From assembly GCA_945862245.1 (NCBI GenBank), contig CAMAXN010000008.1, positions 19,256 to 83,255 of the forward strand: a stretch of 64,000 nucleotides of DNA, read 5' to 3'. Of this stretch, positions 9,503 through 19,904 are shown piece by piece (the first letter of the stretch is position 1; each line of letters begins with the position of its first letter). The position numbers and the translations under genes were made by a program. Below the pieces are notes generated by a model. It was not told the DNA's origin and ran no database searches. It saw only the letters and a list, made by a program, of their open reading frames with translations. This DNA comes from Prosthecobacter debontii (GTDB lineage: Bacteria > Verrucomicrobiota > Verrucomicrobiia > Verrucomicrobiales > Akkermansiaceae).

Positions 9503-11284
9503 GTGCAACCGTCGGCCAGCACCCGTTCCATGTTCGGTAATCCCCTCGGCCTCCTTAGCCTGCTCGCCATTCCTGCGATCGTCGCAATCCATTACCTCCA
9601 GCAAAAATCGATCAGGCTGCCGATATCGACGATGTTCCTGTTAGAGCGCACGCAGCGTGAGGCCAACTCCGGTCGTCGCTTTGAGCGGTTGATCCCGTCC
9701 GTCCCACTATGGATGCAAGTTCTCGCTGTGCTGCTCCTCGCGTGGTTACTTTCCGAGCCCCGTTTCAAAAAAGAAAACTCCGTGCAGCGCGTCGCCATAG
9801 TGATAGACGCCTCCGCTTCAATGACTGTTTTCAAAAAGGAGACCGTCGCAGCTCTGAAGAAAATAGTGCCGAAGCTCCGGGGTAGCGCGTCCGCGATGGA
9901 GCTGACCTTGCTGCCTTCCACGCCGGGAGCGGATAGGCTTTACACGGGTACATCGGTGGATGAGCTACTCGCTGCCATCGACAGTTTTAGACCGGACAGC
10001 GGGCTGCTTGATCCTTCTTATTCGCTGCGTCTCGCGCGCTCAATCGTCTCGAAGAATGGTATCGTGATATTTCTCACCGACACCCCCGCAGAGGCACTGC
10101 CTTACGATTCACAGATCATCTCCGTCGGCAGGCCAGTGGGCAATGTCGGCTTCACGGGGATAAGCTTTGCAGAAAATGAAGGAACGCTCACCTGGCAGGC
10201 AATCATCCGTAATTACAGCGAAGAGCCAGTGAAGAGGTCATGGTCGCTAAAAACGAAAACCTCCACCACCGAGGCGCGCGTGTTTGAGATCGGTGCGAAG
10301 TCCTTTGTTACCATTCAGGCGGCTTTCCCCGAAGGTGCGGAAGACGTACGCATCGCGCTTTCACCAGATGATTTTACGCTCGATGACACCATGCCTATGA
10401 TTGCGCCGCGTCCCAAGGTGTTAGAACTTCACACCGCCACCTCCACCGCCTGCCGGGAGCTTACCGACAAGCTCCTTCGCTCTCTCGCCGCCACCCTCCC
10501 GAGCAACGACGCTGCCAGCTGCGACCTCGCAATTACTAGCTACGATCCTCTCGATCCTTCATTGCCGGAAAGTAACGCGATCCTTTTTGTAGAAGACCCC
10601 ACATCAGTCGGAAAATACCTCAAGGGTGGCATCCTCGCCGAGGCGCATCCACTGATGGATGGCATCAACTGGCAATCTCTCCTCGTCCGCGAAACCCTCC
10701 AACTCCCCCGCCAGCCCTCCGACCGCGTATTGCTCTGGCAGGAGAAACGCCCGCTCATTTTCCTCCGTGAGAACAGCGACAAGCGCATCCTCTGCTTCAA
10801 CTTCGACCTCCGCCTGTCCAACACCAGCCAGCAACCCGCCTTCATCGTGTTACTCCATCGCTTCGCGGAAATGATACGCTCAGAAAAAATCGCCTATCAG
10901 GCTCTAAACTTGGAGACCAACCAACCCATCTGCATCGCCACCGCCACCGGCCTGACTATTGAAGCTGCCGCCATCGACGCCTCTGGGAAAAGTATTACCA
11001 CCCCGCCATACGACCGCGCCCCTTCCCTCCCCGGTTTCCTAACAGTTTCTCAGGGCGAGACTCCCCTCCTCCAGGCCGCCATCCACTTCGCAGACACACG
11101 CGAAGCCGATCTGTCCGCCTGCGCGCCCACTGAAACCGAACCCTTCGCCAACATCGCAACCTTCGAACTCCATACCACGCCCGATCCCTTCGCAAGAATC
11201 TGGGTTCTCGCCCTTCTTGCGACCTTAATGGTCGCGTGGCGCTTCACCGCGCCGAAGGAACGGGCGGGTGAGGTGAAGGTATGA
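9503..11284 (+). CDS. BatA/VWA-domain membrane protein
   Basis: FGNPLGLLSLLAIPAIVAIHYLQQKS...LPISTMFLLERTQREANSGRRFERL (BatA N-terminal domain), VIDASASM (VWA MIDAS), C-terminal TM helix. Confidence 0.85.
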   Translation: MQPSASTRSMFGNPLGLLSLLAIPAIVAIHYLQQKSIRLPISTMFLLERTQREANSGRRFERLIPSVPLWMQVLAVLLLAWLLSEPRFKKENSVQRVAIVIDASASMTVFKKETVAALKKIVPKLRGSASAMELTLLPSTPGADRLYTGTSVDELLAAIDSFRPDSGLLDPSYSLRLARSIVSKNGIVIFLTDTPAEALPYDSQIISVGRPVGNVGFTGISFAENEGTLTWQAIIRNYSEEPVKRSWSLKTKTSTTEARVFEIGAKSFVTIQAAFPEGAEDVRIALSPDDFTLDDTMPMIAPRPKVLELHTATSTACRELTDKLLRSLAATLPSNDAASCDLAITSYDPLDPSLPESNAILFVEDPTSVGKYLKGGILAEAHPLMDGINWQSLLVRETLQLPRQPSDRVLLWQEKRPLIFLRENSDKRILCFNFDLRLSNTSQQPAFIVLLHRFAEMIRSEKIAYQALNLETNQPICIATATGLTIEAAAIDASGKSITTPPYDRAPSLPGFLTVSQGETPLLQAAIHFADTREADLSACAPTETEPFANIATFELHTTPDPFARIWVLALLATLMVAWRFTAPKERAGEVKV

Positions 11285-11294
11285 TAGAAGAATA

Positions 11295-13220
11295 TCACCC
11301 GCGCCCCTTCGCGTCCTTCTCAATCCATTTCCATAGCGAGGCGAGACTATCGGAGATGGCTTGTTTCACGGCGGTGAGATCACTACATGCTGCGGATTTC
11401 CCAAAGAGGTAGAACTTGATCTTTGGCTCCGTCCCGGAGGGGCGGACGGCGAAGGAGCGGCCGTCGGCGAGGTCGAAAAAAAGCATCTTTTCCTTGGGCA
11501 GGAGATCACCTTCTTGGTCGTAGATGTCCTGTGCGGCGAAGTCGCGGAAGCGGGTAACCTCGGAGCCGTCGATCACTGCGGGCGGATTCGCAGCGTAGGA
11601 ACCTACGAGCGCTTGGATTTTCGTGGCACCATCGGCTCCATACATAGTGAGGGATTTTCCAGTCTCGAGATAATATCCGAATTCAGCGAATAGATTGTCC
11701 AAAAGCTCCGGCAGGGTTTTCCCGACCGATTTCGCATAGGCGGCTACCTCGGCGAACATAAGGGTCGCGCCGTTGGCATCCTTGTCACGCACCGCATCGG
11801 AGCCGAGATAGCCGTAACTTTCCTCACCACCAAAGACAAAGAAGCGCGAGAACTCAAGGCGTAGCTTGCGGGTCTCCTCCTGGGTGAGCGAGCGGTAGTC
11901 GCCCTTTTTGTCGGCGGGGATGGCGTCCTCATATTTACGAAGTTTCGCGGCGATGTATTTGAAACCAGTGAGCGTATCGACGATGGAGACGCCGAAGGAA
12001 TTAGCAATGGCGGTCTGCAGCTCAGTAGTGACGAAAGTTTTCACAAGCATGCCACGGGTGCGATTCGCATGTGTGAGCCAGCCTAGATCGAACATAGTCT
12101 TGAGGCGATACCATGCCATTAGCGATCCGATCTGATTTCCTGTCAAAAGAACCATTTTCCCAGCTGCATCGCGCACTGCGACACCCATGCGGTCGGCATC
12201 GGGATCGGTACCGATGACGATTTCAGAACCGCTTTCCTCAGCGAGCGCGATGGCCATGGTGAGGGCGGGGCCATTCTCCGGGTTTGGAGATTCCACAGTG
12301 GGAAAACGGCCATCCTGGATGTCCTGCTCGGGGACTGTAAGAACTTCGAAGCCAAGTCCGCGAAGCATCGGCACGTTGATGTGACCGCCGGTGCCGTGGA
12401 GATTGGTGAAAACGATTTTCGCAGGGGAATTTTCTAACAGCACGGGCTGGAGCAGCAGGGTCTTGAGCAGTTCCACGTATTCAGCGTCAAAATCTGTGCC
12501 AAGCGTCGTGACCTTGCCTTGCTGGTCGGCGGGGAGTGCCTCGTAGCGCTCACTTTTGATCGCATTGACTTCCTTGATGATCGCCGTGGCATGCGGTTCG
12601 ATGATCTGGCCGCCGTCGTTGAAATACGCTTTGAAGCCACAGTCATGTGAGGGGTTGTGGCTCGCTGTGATGACCACGCCGGCTTCACAACGGAGCTGGC
12701 GCACCGCGAAGGAAAGCTGTGGAGTGGAACGCGGGCCGTCGAAGACATACGCATCGCAGCCGAGATCAGCGCAGACCTTCGCGCAGAAATCGGCGAAGTC
12801 CTTCGAGAAATGGCGGGTGTCGTGTGCGAAAGCGAGCGATGGTCGTTTCACCTCCCCTTCCAATGTTTTTATATAGGCTATCAAGCCCCGCACGGCACGC
12901 GAGACGTTGTAATAATTCATTGAAGCCGTGCCGACACAGGGAAACTCAGGTCTGCCGTCTGGCCCACCCTCACCCAACTCGGAGGCGGTGACCACGCGAC
13001 CAATCGTGCGGCCGCGCAGGCCGCCAGTGCCGAAAGCGAGGGTCTTGAAAAAACGGTCGTTCAGCTCAGAGAAATTCCCAGCAGCTACGAGTTCCTTCAC
13101 CGAGTTCATCGGCAGATCGCTGGCGGCTCCGGCTAGGAGGGAGTCGATATTCTGTATTGAGGATTCGAGTAGCTGGCCGCTGCCCACGGCGGTAGCGAGT
13201 TGTTCGGGAAGGTCGTACAT
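11295..13220 (-). CDS. Phospho-sugar mutase (phosphoglucomutase/phosphomannomutase family)
   Basis: FGTGGLRGRTIGRV, GVVITASHNPSHDCGFKAYFNDGGQI (phosphoserine loop), GTDPDADRMGVAV and FGGEESYGYL. Start taken at internal Met (MYDLPEQL). Confidence 0.92.
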   Translation of the reverse strand: MYDLPEQLATAVGSGQLLESSIQNIDSLLAGAASDLPMNSVKELVAAGNFSELNDRFFKTLAFGTGGLRGRTIGRVVTASELGEGGPDGRPEFPCVGTASMNYYNVSRAVRGLIAYIKTLEGEVKRPSLAFAHDTRHFSKDFADFCAKVCADLGCDAYVFDGPRSTPQLSFAVRQLRCEAGVVITASHNPSHDCGFKAYFNDGGQIIEPHATAIIKEVNAIKSERYEALPADQQGKVTTLGTDFDAEYVELLKTLLLQPVLLENSPAKIVFTNLHGTGGHINVPMLRGLGFEVLTVPEQDIQDGRFPTVESPNPENGPALTMAIALAEESGSEIVIGTDPDADRMGVAVRDAAGKMVLLTGNQIGSLMAWYRLKTMFDLGWLTHANRTRGMLVKTFVTTELQTAIANSFGVSIVDTLTGFKYIAAKLRKYEDAIPADKKGDYRSLTQEETRKLRLEFSRFFVFGGEESYGYLGSDAVRDKDANGATLMFAEVAAYAKSVGKTLPELLDNLFAEFGYYLETGKSLTMYGADGATKIQALVGSYAANPPAVIDGSEVTRFRDFAAQDIYDQEGDLLPKEKMLFFDLADGRSFAVRPSGTEPKIKFYLFGKSAACSDLTAVKQAISDSLASLWKWIEKDAKGRG

Positions 13221-13370
13221 GTTTGGAATTTGAGGAAAAAATGTCGTAGAAAGTAGACCGTATTTCAGGCTGAAGAGATAGGCTAAAATAAACAGCAAGG
13301 CGGAAAGGATTACGAGCAGGCCCGACGAGAAGCACCTCAAATATAGCTCCGAAAAAGGCGCTTCACTAGC

Positions 13371-14141
13371 TCAGCTCCGGACCTTCACCACCCCCCCGCC
13401 GAGCCATGTCCGGATCACCGCGGGATTGGAGGTAAAGCCACCAATCATGCGCCAGTTCGAATGGCGCAGAACAACGGCCTTGTTACCCGCTTCATTCACC
13501 ACTCCACGTTTCTGCCAGCCCGATGAATGATAGAGGCGTACGCCGTTGTCGCCATTAACGATGAAACCTACATGCGAGTCTAGCCCAATCAAATAAACGC
13601 CGGGCTCCATGCCTTCTAGCCATTTCGCGTATGACTCTAAATCCTGCCCCACTTTGAGAAGGCAGCTATCGCTTTTCAAAAAGGTGCGGAGTATGTTGCC
13701 GGAAGGTTGCTGTGCGAGCTTGAAGCGATCTACGCAAAAGCCTGTATCTCGAATCACCGTGGAAACGAAATATCCACAAGCTACCTTGCCGCCTCCCGGC
13801 TTCTCGGCGGTGCCATTAAAGTCGTACGGCGTACCCATCCAGCAGCGCATCATCTCCGGCATAACCAGCTCTAGGATTACTCTTGCATCCCTCTCAACCG
13901 CTGCCTTTTCCTCCACAGTCCGCGACTTCGCATATGTCTTGCGGAGATCTCCACGCCAGCGATCCAGCTCCGAAATCAGCGTCGCATATCGCTCGGCATC
14001 CGGTTCCGGCTTGTTCTCGCGCTTGATGATGATTTCAATAATGTCCGACGCGTAGGACTTCCATGCCAACCAACCGCCCCCACCGAGGATAACCAGCAAA
14101 AAGGCGGCAACGACTGCTTTAAGCATCAACTTCACTAACAA
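13371..14141 (-). CDS. Membrane-anchored putative NlpC/P60-like or papain-fold amidase
   Basis: N-terminal TM; PYDFNGTAEKPGGGKVACGYFVSTVIRDTGF (Cys) and GLDSHVGFIVNGDNGVRLYHSSG (His) resemble an NlpC/P60-type dyad. Confidence 0.5.
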   Translation of the reverse strand: MLVKLMLKAVVAAFLLVILGGGGWLAWKSYASDIIEIIIKRENKPEPDAERYATLISELDRWRGDLRKTYAKSRTVEEKAAVERDARVILELVMPEMMRCWMGTPYDFNGTAEKPGGGKVACGYFVSTVIRDTGFCVDRFKLAQQPSGNILRTFLKSDSCLLKVGQDLESYAKWLEGMEPGVYLIGLDSHVGFIVNGDNGVRLYHSSGWQKRGVVNEAGNKAVVLRHSNWRMIGGFTSNPAVIRTWLGGGVVKVRS

Positions 14142-14187
14142 AAAAATAGCTTACTTTACTTTACTATTCAACTGCTGAAAACACTGC

Positions 14188-14862
14188 GTGATACGAGATG
14201 GACGCGGCAGCGAAGCGAGACATTATATAATCGTGCTTAAGAAAGAACGCGCCGCCCATCTACTAATACGCTTGGAACAGCTTTACCCGCAAACCCCTAT
14301 TCCGCTCGACCACACCAGCCCATTCACCCTTCTGGTCGCCGTGCTACTCTCCGCGCAATGCACCGACATCCGCGTCAACCAAGTCACCCCTGCCCTCTTC
14401 GCGCTCGCTGACACTCCCGAGAAAATGAGGCATGTTCCTGTCGAGGAGATCCGCGCGATCATCCGTCCCTGCGGACTCTCCCCCACCAAATCGTCGGCTA
14501 TTTCGAAACTGAGCCGAATCCTCGTCGAAAAACACGGTGGCGAGGTACCCCCAAGTTTTGATGACTTGGAAGCCCTACCGGGCGTCGGTCACAAGACCGC
14601 CTCGGTCGTCATGGCACAGTCGTTCGGTGTACCTGCTTTTCCCGTCGACACCCACATCCATCGCCTTGCGGCACGCTGGAAACTCACGCGCGGCAAAAAT
14701 GTCGTCCAGACCGAGCGCGACCTGAAAAAACTTTTCCCACGGGACTCTTGGAACAAACTCCACCTTCAGATTATTTTTTATGGTCGAGAGCACTGCACCG
14801 CACGCGGCTGCGATGGAAAATCCTGCCTCCTATGCCGCGAACTATTCACGAAGGAGAGGTGA
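14188..14862 (+). CDS. nth: Endonuclease III
   Basis: LLVAVLLSAQCTDIRVNQVTPALF, LEALPGVGHKTASVVMAQSFG, FPVDTHIHRLAARW and C-terminal Fe-S motif CTARGCDGKSCLLC. Exact start uncertain. Confidence 0.94.
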   Translation: MIRDGRGSEARHYIIVLKKERAAHLLIRLEQLYPQTPIPLDHTSPFTLLVAVLLSAQCTDIRVNQVTPALFALADTPEKMRHVPVEEIRAIIRPCGLSPTKSSAISKLSRILVEKHGGEVPPSFDDLEALPGVGHKTASVVMAQSFGVPAFPVDTHIHRLAARWKLTRGKNVVQTERDLKKLFPRDSWNKLHLQIIFYGREHCTARGCDGKSCLLCRELFTKER

Positions 14863-14953
14863 TCCATCTCGCTGGCCAAAACAAAAAATCTAGGCGTGAC
14901 ATAATCACCCGGCACCTACAATATTTAACTCAACTTAGACATTCTTGCGCGCT

Positions 14954-15838
14954 ATGGAAAATAAGCCTCACAAAATAGACGAAAGCATTCGCTGTAATCT
15001 GAATCTTGGCGTGCTAACACGCCGCGGCTTCATCGCCGCCACCACCGCCACGCTCGCGAGCTGCAAGGCCGTCTCGCCTTTGAATCCGGAAAACGTTGGA
15101 AAACAGACGAATACAAACTATCGCACGCCCTACGCCTCAGGGTCGGTGCCGCGCAACAACATCGGCAATCCTTCCAGCAATTTCCCCAGTAGCGCGGGCG
15201 TCACATTCTCGCGAGTTCTCGTTTCAGGAAACTACATTGCCATCACCTTCGATGATGGTCCACACCCTCAAAACACCCCTCGTCTGCTTGATATCCTCGC
15301 CGTGCGCAACGTGAAGGCCACCTTCTATGTCATCGGCCGCAGCGTGGATCTTCATCCCGGCGTCCTCCGGCGCACTGTTGCGGAAGGACATGAAATCGGC
15401 AACCACTCCCATACTCACCGCCTGCTCTCGAAACTCAGCTCGTCCGAAGTCCGCCAAGAAATGCAACGCTGCCAGGAAGCCGTCGGGCGAGCCGCTGGTG
15501 TCGGTATGAGGACTATGCGTCCACCATACGGCGGCCTTTTGCAAAGCCAGCGCGAGCTCGTGCACAGCGAGTTCGGCTACCCAACCATCCTATGGTCTGT
15601 CGATCCTTTAGACTGGAAGCGCCCCGGCCCGTCCGTGGTCACCTCCCGTATCCTTGCCGCCACTACCGCGGGTGGCATCGTCCTCGCCCATGACCTCCAC
15701 TCACAGACAGTGGACGCCATGCCAGCCACCCTTGATGGCCTCCTACGCAAAGGCTACAATTTCGTTACTGTGTCACAGCTCATCGCCATGAAAATAGAAA
15801 CCCCCGGGGCCCAAGCTTCCCTCACCCCGACCAACTGA
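14954..15838 (+). CDS. Polysaccharide deacetylase family protein, exported
   Basis: LTRRGFIAATTATLASCKA (Tat/lipoprotein-like signal), ITFDDGPHPQNTPRLLDIL, EIGNHSHTHRLLS and MRPPYGG, NodB-domain motifs. Confidence 0.92.
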   Translation: MENKPHKIDESIRCNLNLGVLTRRGFIAATTATLASCKAVSPLNPENVGKQTNTNYRTPYASGSVPRNNIGNPSSNFPSSAGVTFSRVLVSGNYIAITFDDGPHPQNTPRLLDILAVRNVKATFYVIGRSVDLHPGVLRRTVAEGHEIGNHSHTHRLLSKLSSSEVRQEMQRCQEAVGRAAGVGMRTMRPPYGGLLQSQRELVHSEFGYPTILWSVDPLDWKRPGPSVVTSRILAATTAGGIVLAHDLHSQTVDAMPATLDGLLRKGYNFVTVSQLIAMKIETPGAQASLTPTN

Positions 15839-15851
15839 CCTATTCGCCCCC

Positions 15852-17579
15852 GTGAGCAAGGCAAACTTCGGTGAGAACTACTTTGCCAGCCGCGAGCGTA
15901 TCTCGCAAGTGGTCAAGGGAATCAAGCAACTGGCTCACGATACAGACACCCCGTTGGGCGATTCGCTTTCCTCATCCGATGGCGAAAAACATCCGGCAAA
16001 TCCTTTTCTATTCATCGTCTGCGGCGAGGTGAACGCTGGTAAATCTTCATTGCTTAACGGCCTTTCTGGGCTTGAACTCTGCAAGGTTAATAGCTTGCCA
16101 GAAACCGACCGCGTGACCTGGTATCGCTACGGCGCACCACCTCGCAATATCCATACCAGTCCCACGCTGGAAGAGCGCTTCCGCCCTATCGATTTCCTCC
16201 GTGACTTCAACCTAGTAGATACACCCGGTGCTAATTCCGTTATCGAAGGACTACATGAGACAACCCAGAGTTTCCTACCCGTAGCAGATCTCATCCTCTT
16301 CGTGTTTCCAGTGACGGACCCATGGGGAACTGCCACGTGGAATCTTATCTCCGCATTGCCACAGGAGAGCTATGAGCGTTTCGCTATCATCATCCAGCAG
16401 TCCGACCAACGCGAAGTCGCCGACCTCAAGATTATCACGGAACACATATCCGATCTCGCATTGAAAAAAATTGGTATGATCCCACCGATCTTTGCCGTTT
16501 CAGGAAAAAAAGCTCTAGAGGCAAAACGGGACGGAGCCTTGGCGGACTGGACGATCGAGGAAAGCGGCTTTCCCGCCTTCGAGGATTTCATCAGCCGCAG
16601 TGTTTGTGATTCCCCCGAGCGCCGTGCCACTCTCAAATCTTGGCGCAGCCATGCATCGGTGGCCTTGCGTAAAATCGAGTATCGTATCGAGGAACAAGCA
16701 CGCTCCCTTGCAAACCAAAACTATTTCCTATCCTCACTTGAGGATGAAATCAACGAGATGCGTGAGCAATTGGTATCAAGACTCCCACGCCATCTCGCAG
16801 GCGTAGCCGAGGTGTTTGAGACCGAGGCGGTATGGGTTACCCACACATTGTCGAAATGGCTAAATCCCTTTCGCTCCGTATTCCGCATTTTCGTAGGAGA
16901 TAACACCGGCAGCCGAATCGAATCGCTTTTCATCGATCGCCTCCGCAGCGCTGTCGAAGCCGTTGCCGAATCCGACGGCGCGGACATCGTCGCAGCTTGC
17001 CGAAGCCATTGGGACGCACTTGAAGCCCGTGTCACAGAGGCCATTGGAGCCGGGCTTGATGCACAGGGACCCATCGACGAAAACCTCGCACAAGCCCGCT
17101 CCCGATTCGTGCAGTGCATCGGTCGCGCCGCCCATCAAGCAATCAATAATCTCCACGTCCGCAAGGAACTAGAGCTCGACCTTCGCCGGCGTAACCTCGC
17201 GTTGAAATCCTTCACCACCTCAACACTTATTTTCCTTATCGCGGGCGCCACCTGCGGGATCTTAGGCTACAAATCATTACCCGTGGTCTTCTGTTGCATC
17301 GCAGCTCTCTTCGCCATGGGTGGAGCTTTCATCTCTCTGATCACCCGGCGCCTTATCACCCGCGATTTCCAATCCTCCTTGCTCAATACCTGCGGCGCCT
17401 TCGCAGATACCCTCCGCTCCGATTATGAAGATGCACTCCGCATTTTTTTTCAAGACTACACCACCTGCCTGAACTCGATACGCAAACACCTAGCCAATAA
17501 AAAACTTACCATTGAGCCGAAACTTGCCCGTTGGCACCAGCTTTTCCTCACCCTAAAATCTACTGAGCAGGATTGGTGA
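15852..17579 (+). CDS. Dynamin-like GTPase with C-terminal transmembrane segments
   Basis: GTG start; P-loop GEVNAGKSSLLNGL; G3 LVDTPGAN; paired hydrophobic segments FTTSTLIFLIAGATCGILGY / LPVVFCCIAALFAMGGAFISL. Confidence 0.85.
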   Translation: MSKANFGENYFASRERISQVVKGIKQLAHDTDTPLGDSLSSSDGEKHPANPFLFIVCGEVNAGKSSLLNGLSGLELCKVNSLPETDRVTWYRYGAPPRNIHTSPTLEERFRPIDFLRDFNLVDTPGANSVIEGLHETTQSFLPVADLILFVFPVTDPWGTATWNLISALPQESYERFAIIIQQSDQREVADLKIITEHISDLALKKIGMIPPIFAVSGKKALEAKRDGALADWTIEESGFPAFEDFISRSVCDSPERRATLKSWRSHASVALRKIEYRIEEQARSLANQNYFLSSLEDEINEMREQLVSRLPRHLAGVAEVFETEAVWVTHTLSKWLNPFRSVFRIFVGDNTGSRIESLFIDRLRSAVEAVAESDGADIVAACRSHWDALEARVTEAIGAGLDAQGPIDENLAQARSRFVQCIGRAAHQAINNLHVRKELELDLRRRNLALKSFTTSTLIFLIAGATCGILGYKSLPVVFCCIAALFAMGGAFISLITRRLITRDFQSSLLNTCGAFADTLRSDYEDALRIFFQDYTTCLNSIRKHLANKKLTIEPKLARWHQLFLTLKSTEQDW

Positions 17580-17883
17580 GTAACGTAGCTCATGAAACCA
17601 TGTGGAAAGATAAAATACCTTTGCCAATTATCGTTAAAATCAGGTAGTTGCCAAATATACGATAACAAAAAAATTGTCCCAGATGCATGGCGACAGAACT
17701 AAGTTGCGAGAGCGCTCAGTCTCTTTATTGCAGTAACTACCCTACCCTTACCCTAATGCCCCAGCAGTAATTGCGTCTTATTATCGTAATGCTTTGAGCA
17801 TAACAATAATCTATTCCAAATCGCCAAATAGGAATAGCCGAATTTCATCAAAGTATGCGTGCCTACACCAAGGACAAACCCTA

Positions 17884-19092
17884 CTAATCCGCCAACCAAT
17901 CGGATAACCGGGCTGCCTCTTCGCGCCCTCTAAGCCTGTGCACCCAAACACTCTGCACCAACCCCAACAGGAACATGCAGATCACCACAAATGTTCCCGA
18001 GTAACTCACCAACGGCAGGGGAATCCCAGTGATTGGCATCAGCAAGACACACATTCCGATATTCTCGAATATGTGAGCGAAAAACAGCGCCACCACCATA
18101 CACACAATGAGACGCCCCGCCACATCCCGACTGTAGAAGCCTATAAACAGAGATTGGATCAAAAGCAGTGTGAACCCCCCCAGCATCAGCAGCATCCCCC
18201 GAAATCCGAGTTCCTCGCCGATCACAGCCACGATGAAGTCATTGTGCGCCGTCAAATGCGGGATAAATTTCTTGTCGTGCAGGGAGCCCCTATCTGCAGA
18301 TGCCTTCCAGCCCAAGCCACTCCAACCCGCCTTCCCAAGCGCCATGGAAACGTTATGCGGCGCATAGCCATCCCCTTTGATATCCACTTCCTCCCCCTGC
18401 ACCATGCGCAGCCAGAGATCGATTCGATCAGGGCCGCGCTCGGAAACAAGCGGCAATATAACAAAATATAGGATGGGTAAAATACCTGCCGAGACGAATG
18501 CAATGAAGCCCAAGAAGCGAAACGGGATGCCCGCTATAAGTAATGCCACGATCACCACCGGAATCCAAACTAGCGCGGATCCCATGTCCCCCATTTTCAT
18601 CACCAGCAAAAAAGGCATCGCAGATACTACACCGATGATCCCAATACGAACAAAAGGATTCCCCAGCAACGGGTGCAATTTGGGCAAATCCTGTATTAGC
18701 CAAGCAATCATCACAATCCCGGAAGTCACTCCGAGCTGAGCTGGCTGGAAACTAAGACCTGCAATCACAAGCCGATGAACATCATCGTCGGCCTGCATCG
18801 CCATGATCATCAAACCCAGACTTGCGGCGTAGAGCGGCGCGCCAAGCCAGCGAATCCAGCGGTAATCGATCAACGCAGCTAAAAAATAGGCTATGCTGCC
18901 TACCACAATCCAGTTCTTTTGCATCCATGCGAAATATGCTCCTGCAGAGCCATGTTCAGTGAGTTTCGCAGGGGATATAGGCAGATGCCTTGCCGCGCTC
19001 TCAATCATGAACACGCCGAAGGTGAGTAACGCACACATTACAAACACAAAAAACCAGTTCATCCCCAGAATTTTTCGTAAAAATGGCGTCAT
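17884..19092 (-). CDS. rodA: RodA/FtsW/SpoVE-family peptidoglycan glycosyltransferase
   Basis: Multi-TM 402 aa; FIPHLTAHNDFIVAVIGEELGFRG and GMCVLLMPITGIPLPLVSYSGT. Confidence 0.9.
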   Translation of the reverse strand: MTPFLRKILGMNWFFVFVMCALLTFGVFMIESAARHLPISPAKLTEHGSAGAYFAWMQKNWIVVGSIAYFLAALIDYRWIRWLGAPLYAASLGLMIMAMQADDDVHRLVIAGLSFQPAQLGVTSGIVMIAWLIQDLPKLHPLLGNPFVRIGIIGVVSAMPFLLVMKMGDMGSALVWIPVVIVALLIAGIPFRFLGFIAFVSAGILPILYFVILPLVSERGPDRIDLWLRMVQGEEVDIKGDGYAPHNVSMALGKAGWSGLGWKASADRGSLHDKKFIPHLTAHNDFIVAVIGEELGFRGMLLMLGGFTLLLIQSLFIGFYSRDVAGRLIVCMVVALFFAHIFENIGMCVLLMPITGIPLPLVSYSGTFVVICMFLLGLVQSVWVHRLRGREEAARLSDWLAD

Positions 19093-19261
19093 TTCCTCTG
19101 ATGCTTGCTAGCCTATCCAGCACTCTCTGCTTAGCAAGCCAGCATACGAGTGTTACCCTAAGTTAGCATAAATTGTCAGAAAATGCTTCGAGGTTGTGCG
19201 TTGACGACCTCGCCTTTTGTTATCAAAGTAACGGTACGACTAATCGTAACCACAACTTATT

Positions 19262-19885
19262 ATGAAACATATCCGATATTTCTTTTGCACAGCTTTTGCC
19301 GCTTCGCTTATTTCCATGGCTAGCGCCCAAGAAAACAAGCTCAAGATCGCCACCGTAGACATGCAGGAGCTTTTCAAGCAATACTACCGCACCAACGAGG
19401 CTCAATCGCAGATTAATGTGGAGAAATCGCGCGTCCAGAAAGACAATAACGAGCGCCTCACCCGTATTCGCGAGCTGGAAACCAACCTTGGCAACCTCAA
19501 GAAACAAATTGATGATCCTGCCATTAACGAAGCAAAAAAGCAGGCTTTCTATAAGGATTGGCAGATGCAACAACAGGAAGGTATCGCCCTCGACCGCGAG
19601 CGCCGCGAGTTCCTGCAGCGCCGAAACCAGGCTCTGAACGAGAATATGGTGCAGCGCATGAAGGGCATTCTTGTTGAAATAAACAAGCTTGTCGAAGAGG
19701 AAGCGAAGATCAGCGACTACGATTACGTCTTTGACAAATCTGGCCTTAGCACCTCGCAGGTTCCCATCCTTCTCTATTCAAAGGACGCGACCGATATTAC
19801 CGCAAGTATCCTAAAAGATCTCAACAAGGACGCCCCTGCGGAATCCACTCCTGCCGAGGATGCTCCCGCGCCTGCGAAAGAGTAA
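19262..19885 (+). CDS. OmpH/Skp-family periplasmic chaperone
   Basis: Signal peptide then KIATVDMQELFKQYYRTNEAQSQIN, coiled coil, DYDYVFDKSGLS; immediately upstream of lpxD. Confidence 0.87.
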   Translation: MKHIRYFFCTAFAASLISMASAQENKLKIATVDMQELFKQYYRTNEAQSQINVEKSRVQKDNNERLTRIRELETNLGNLKKQIDDPAINEAKKQAFYKDWQMQQQEGIALDRERREFLQRRNQALNENMVQRMKGILVEINKLVEEEAKISDYDYVFDKSGLSTSQVPILLYSKDATDITASILKDLNKDAPAESTPAEDAPAPAKE

Positions 19886-19904
19886 TTCTCCAACTCCTTG
19901 CGCT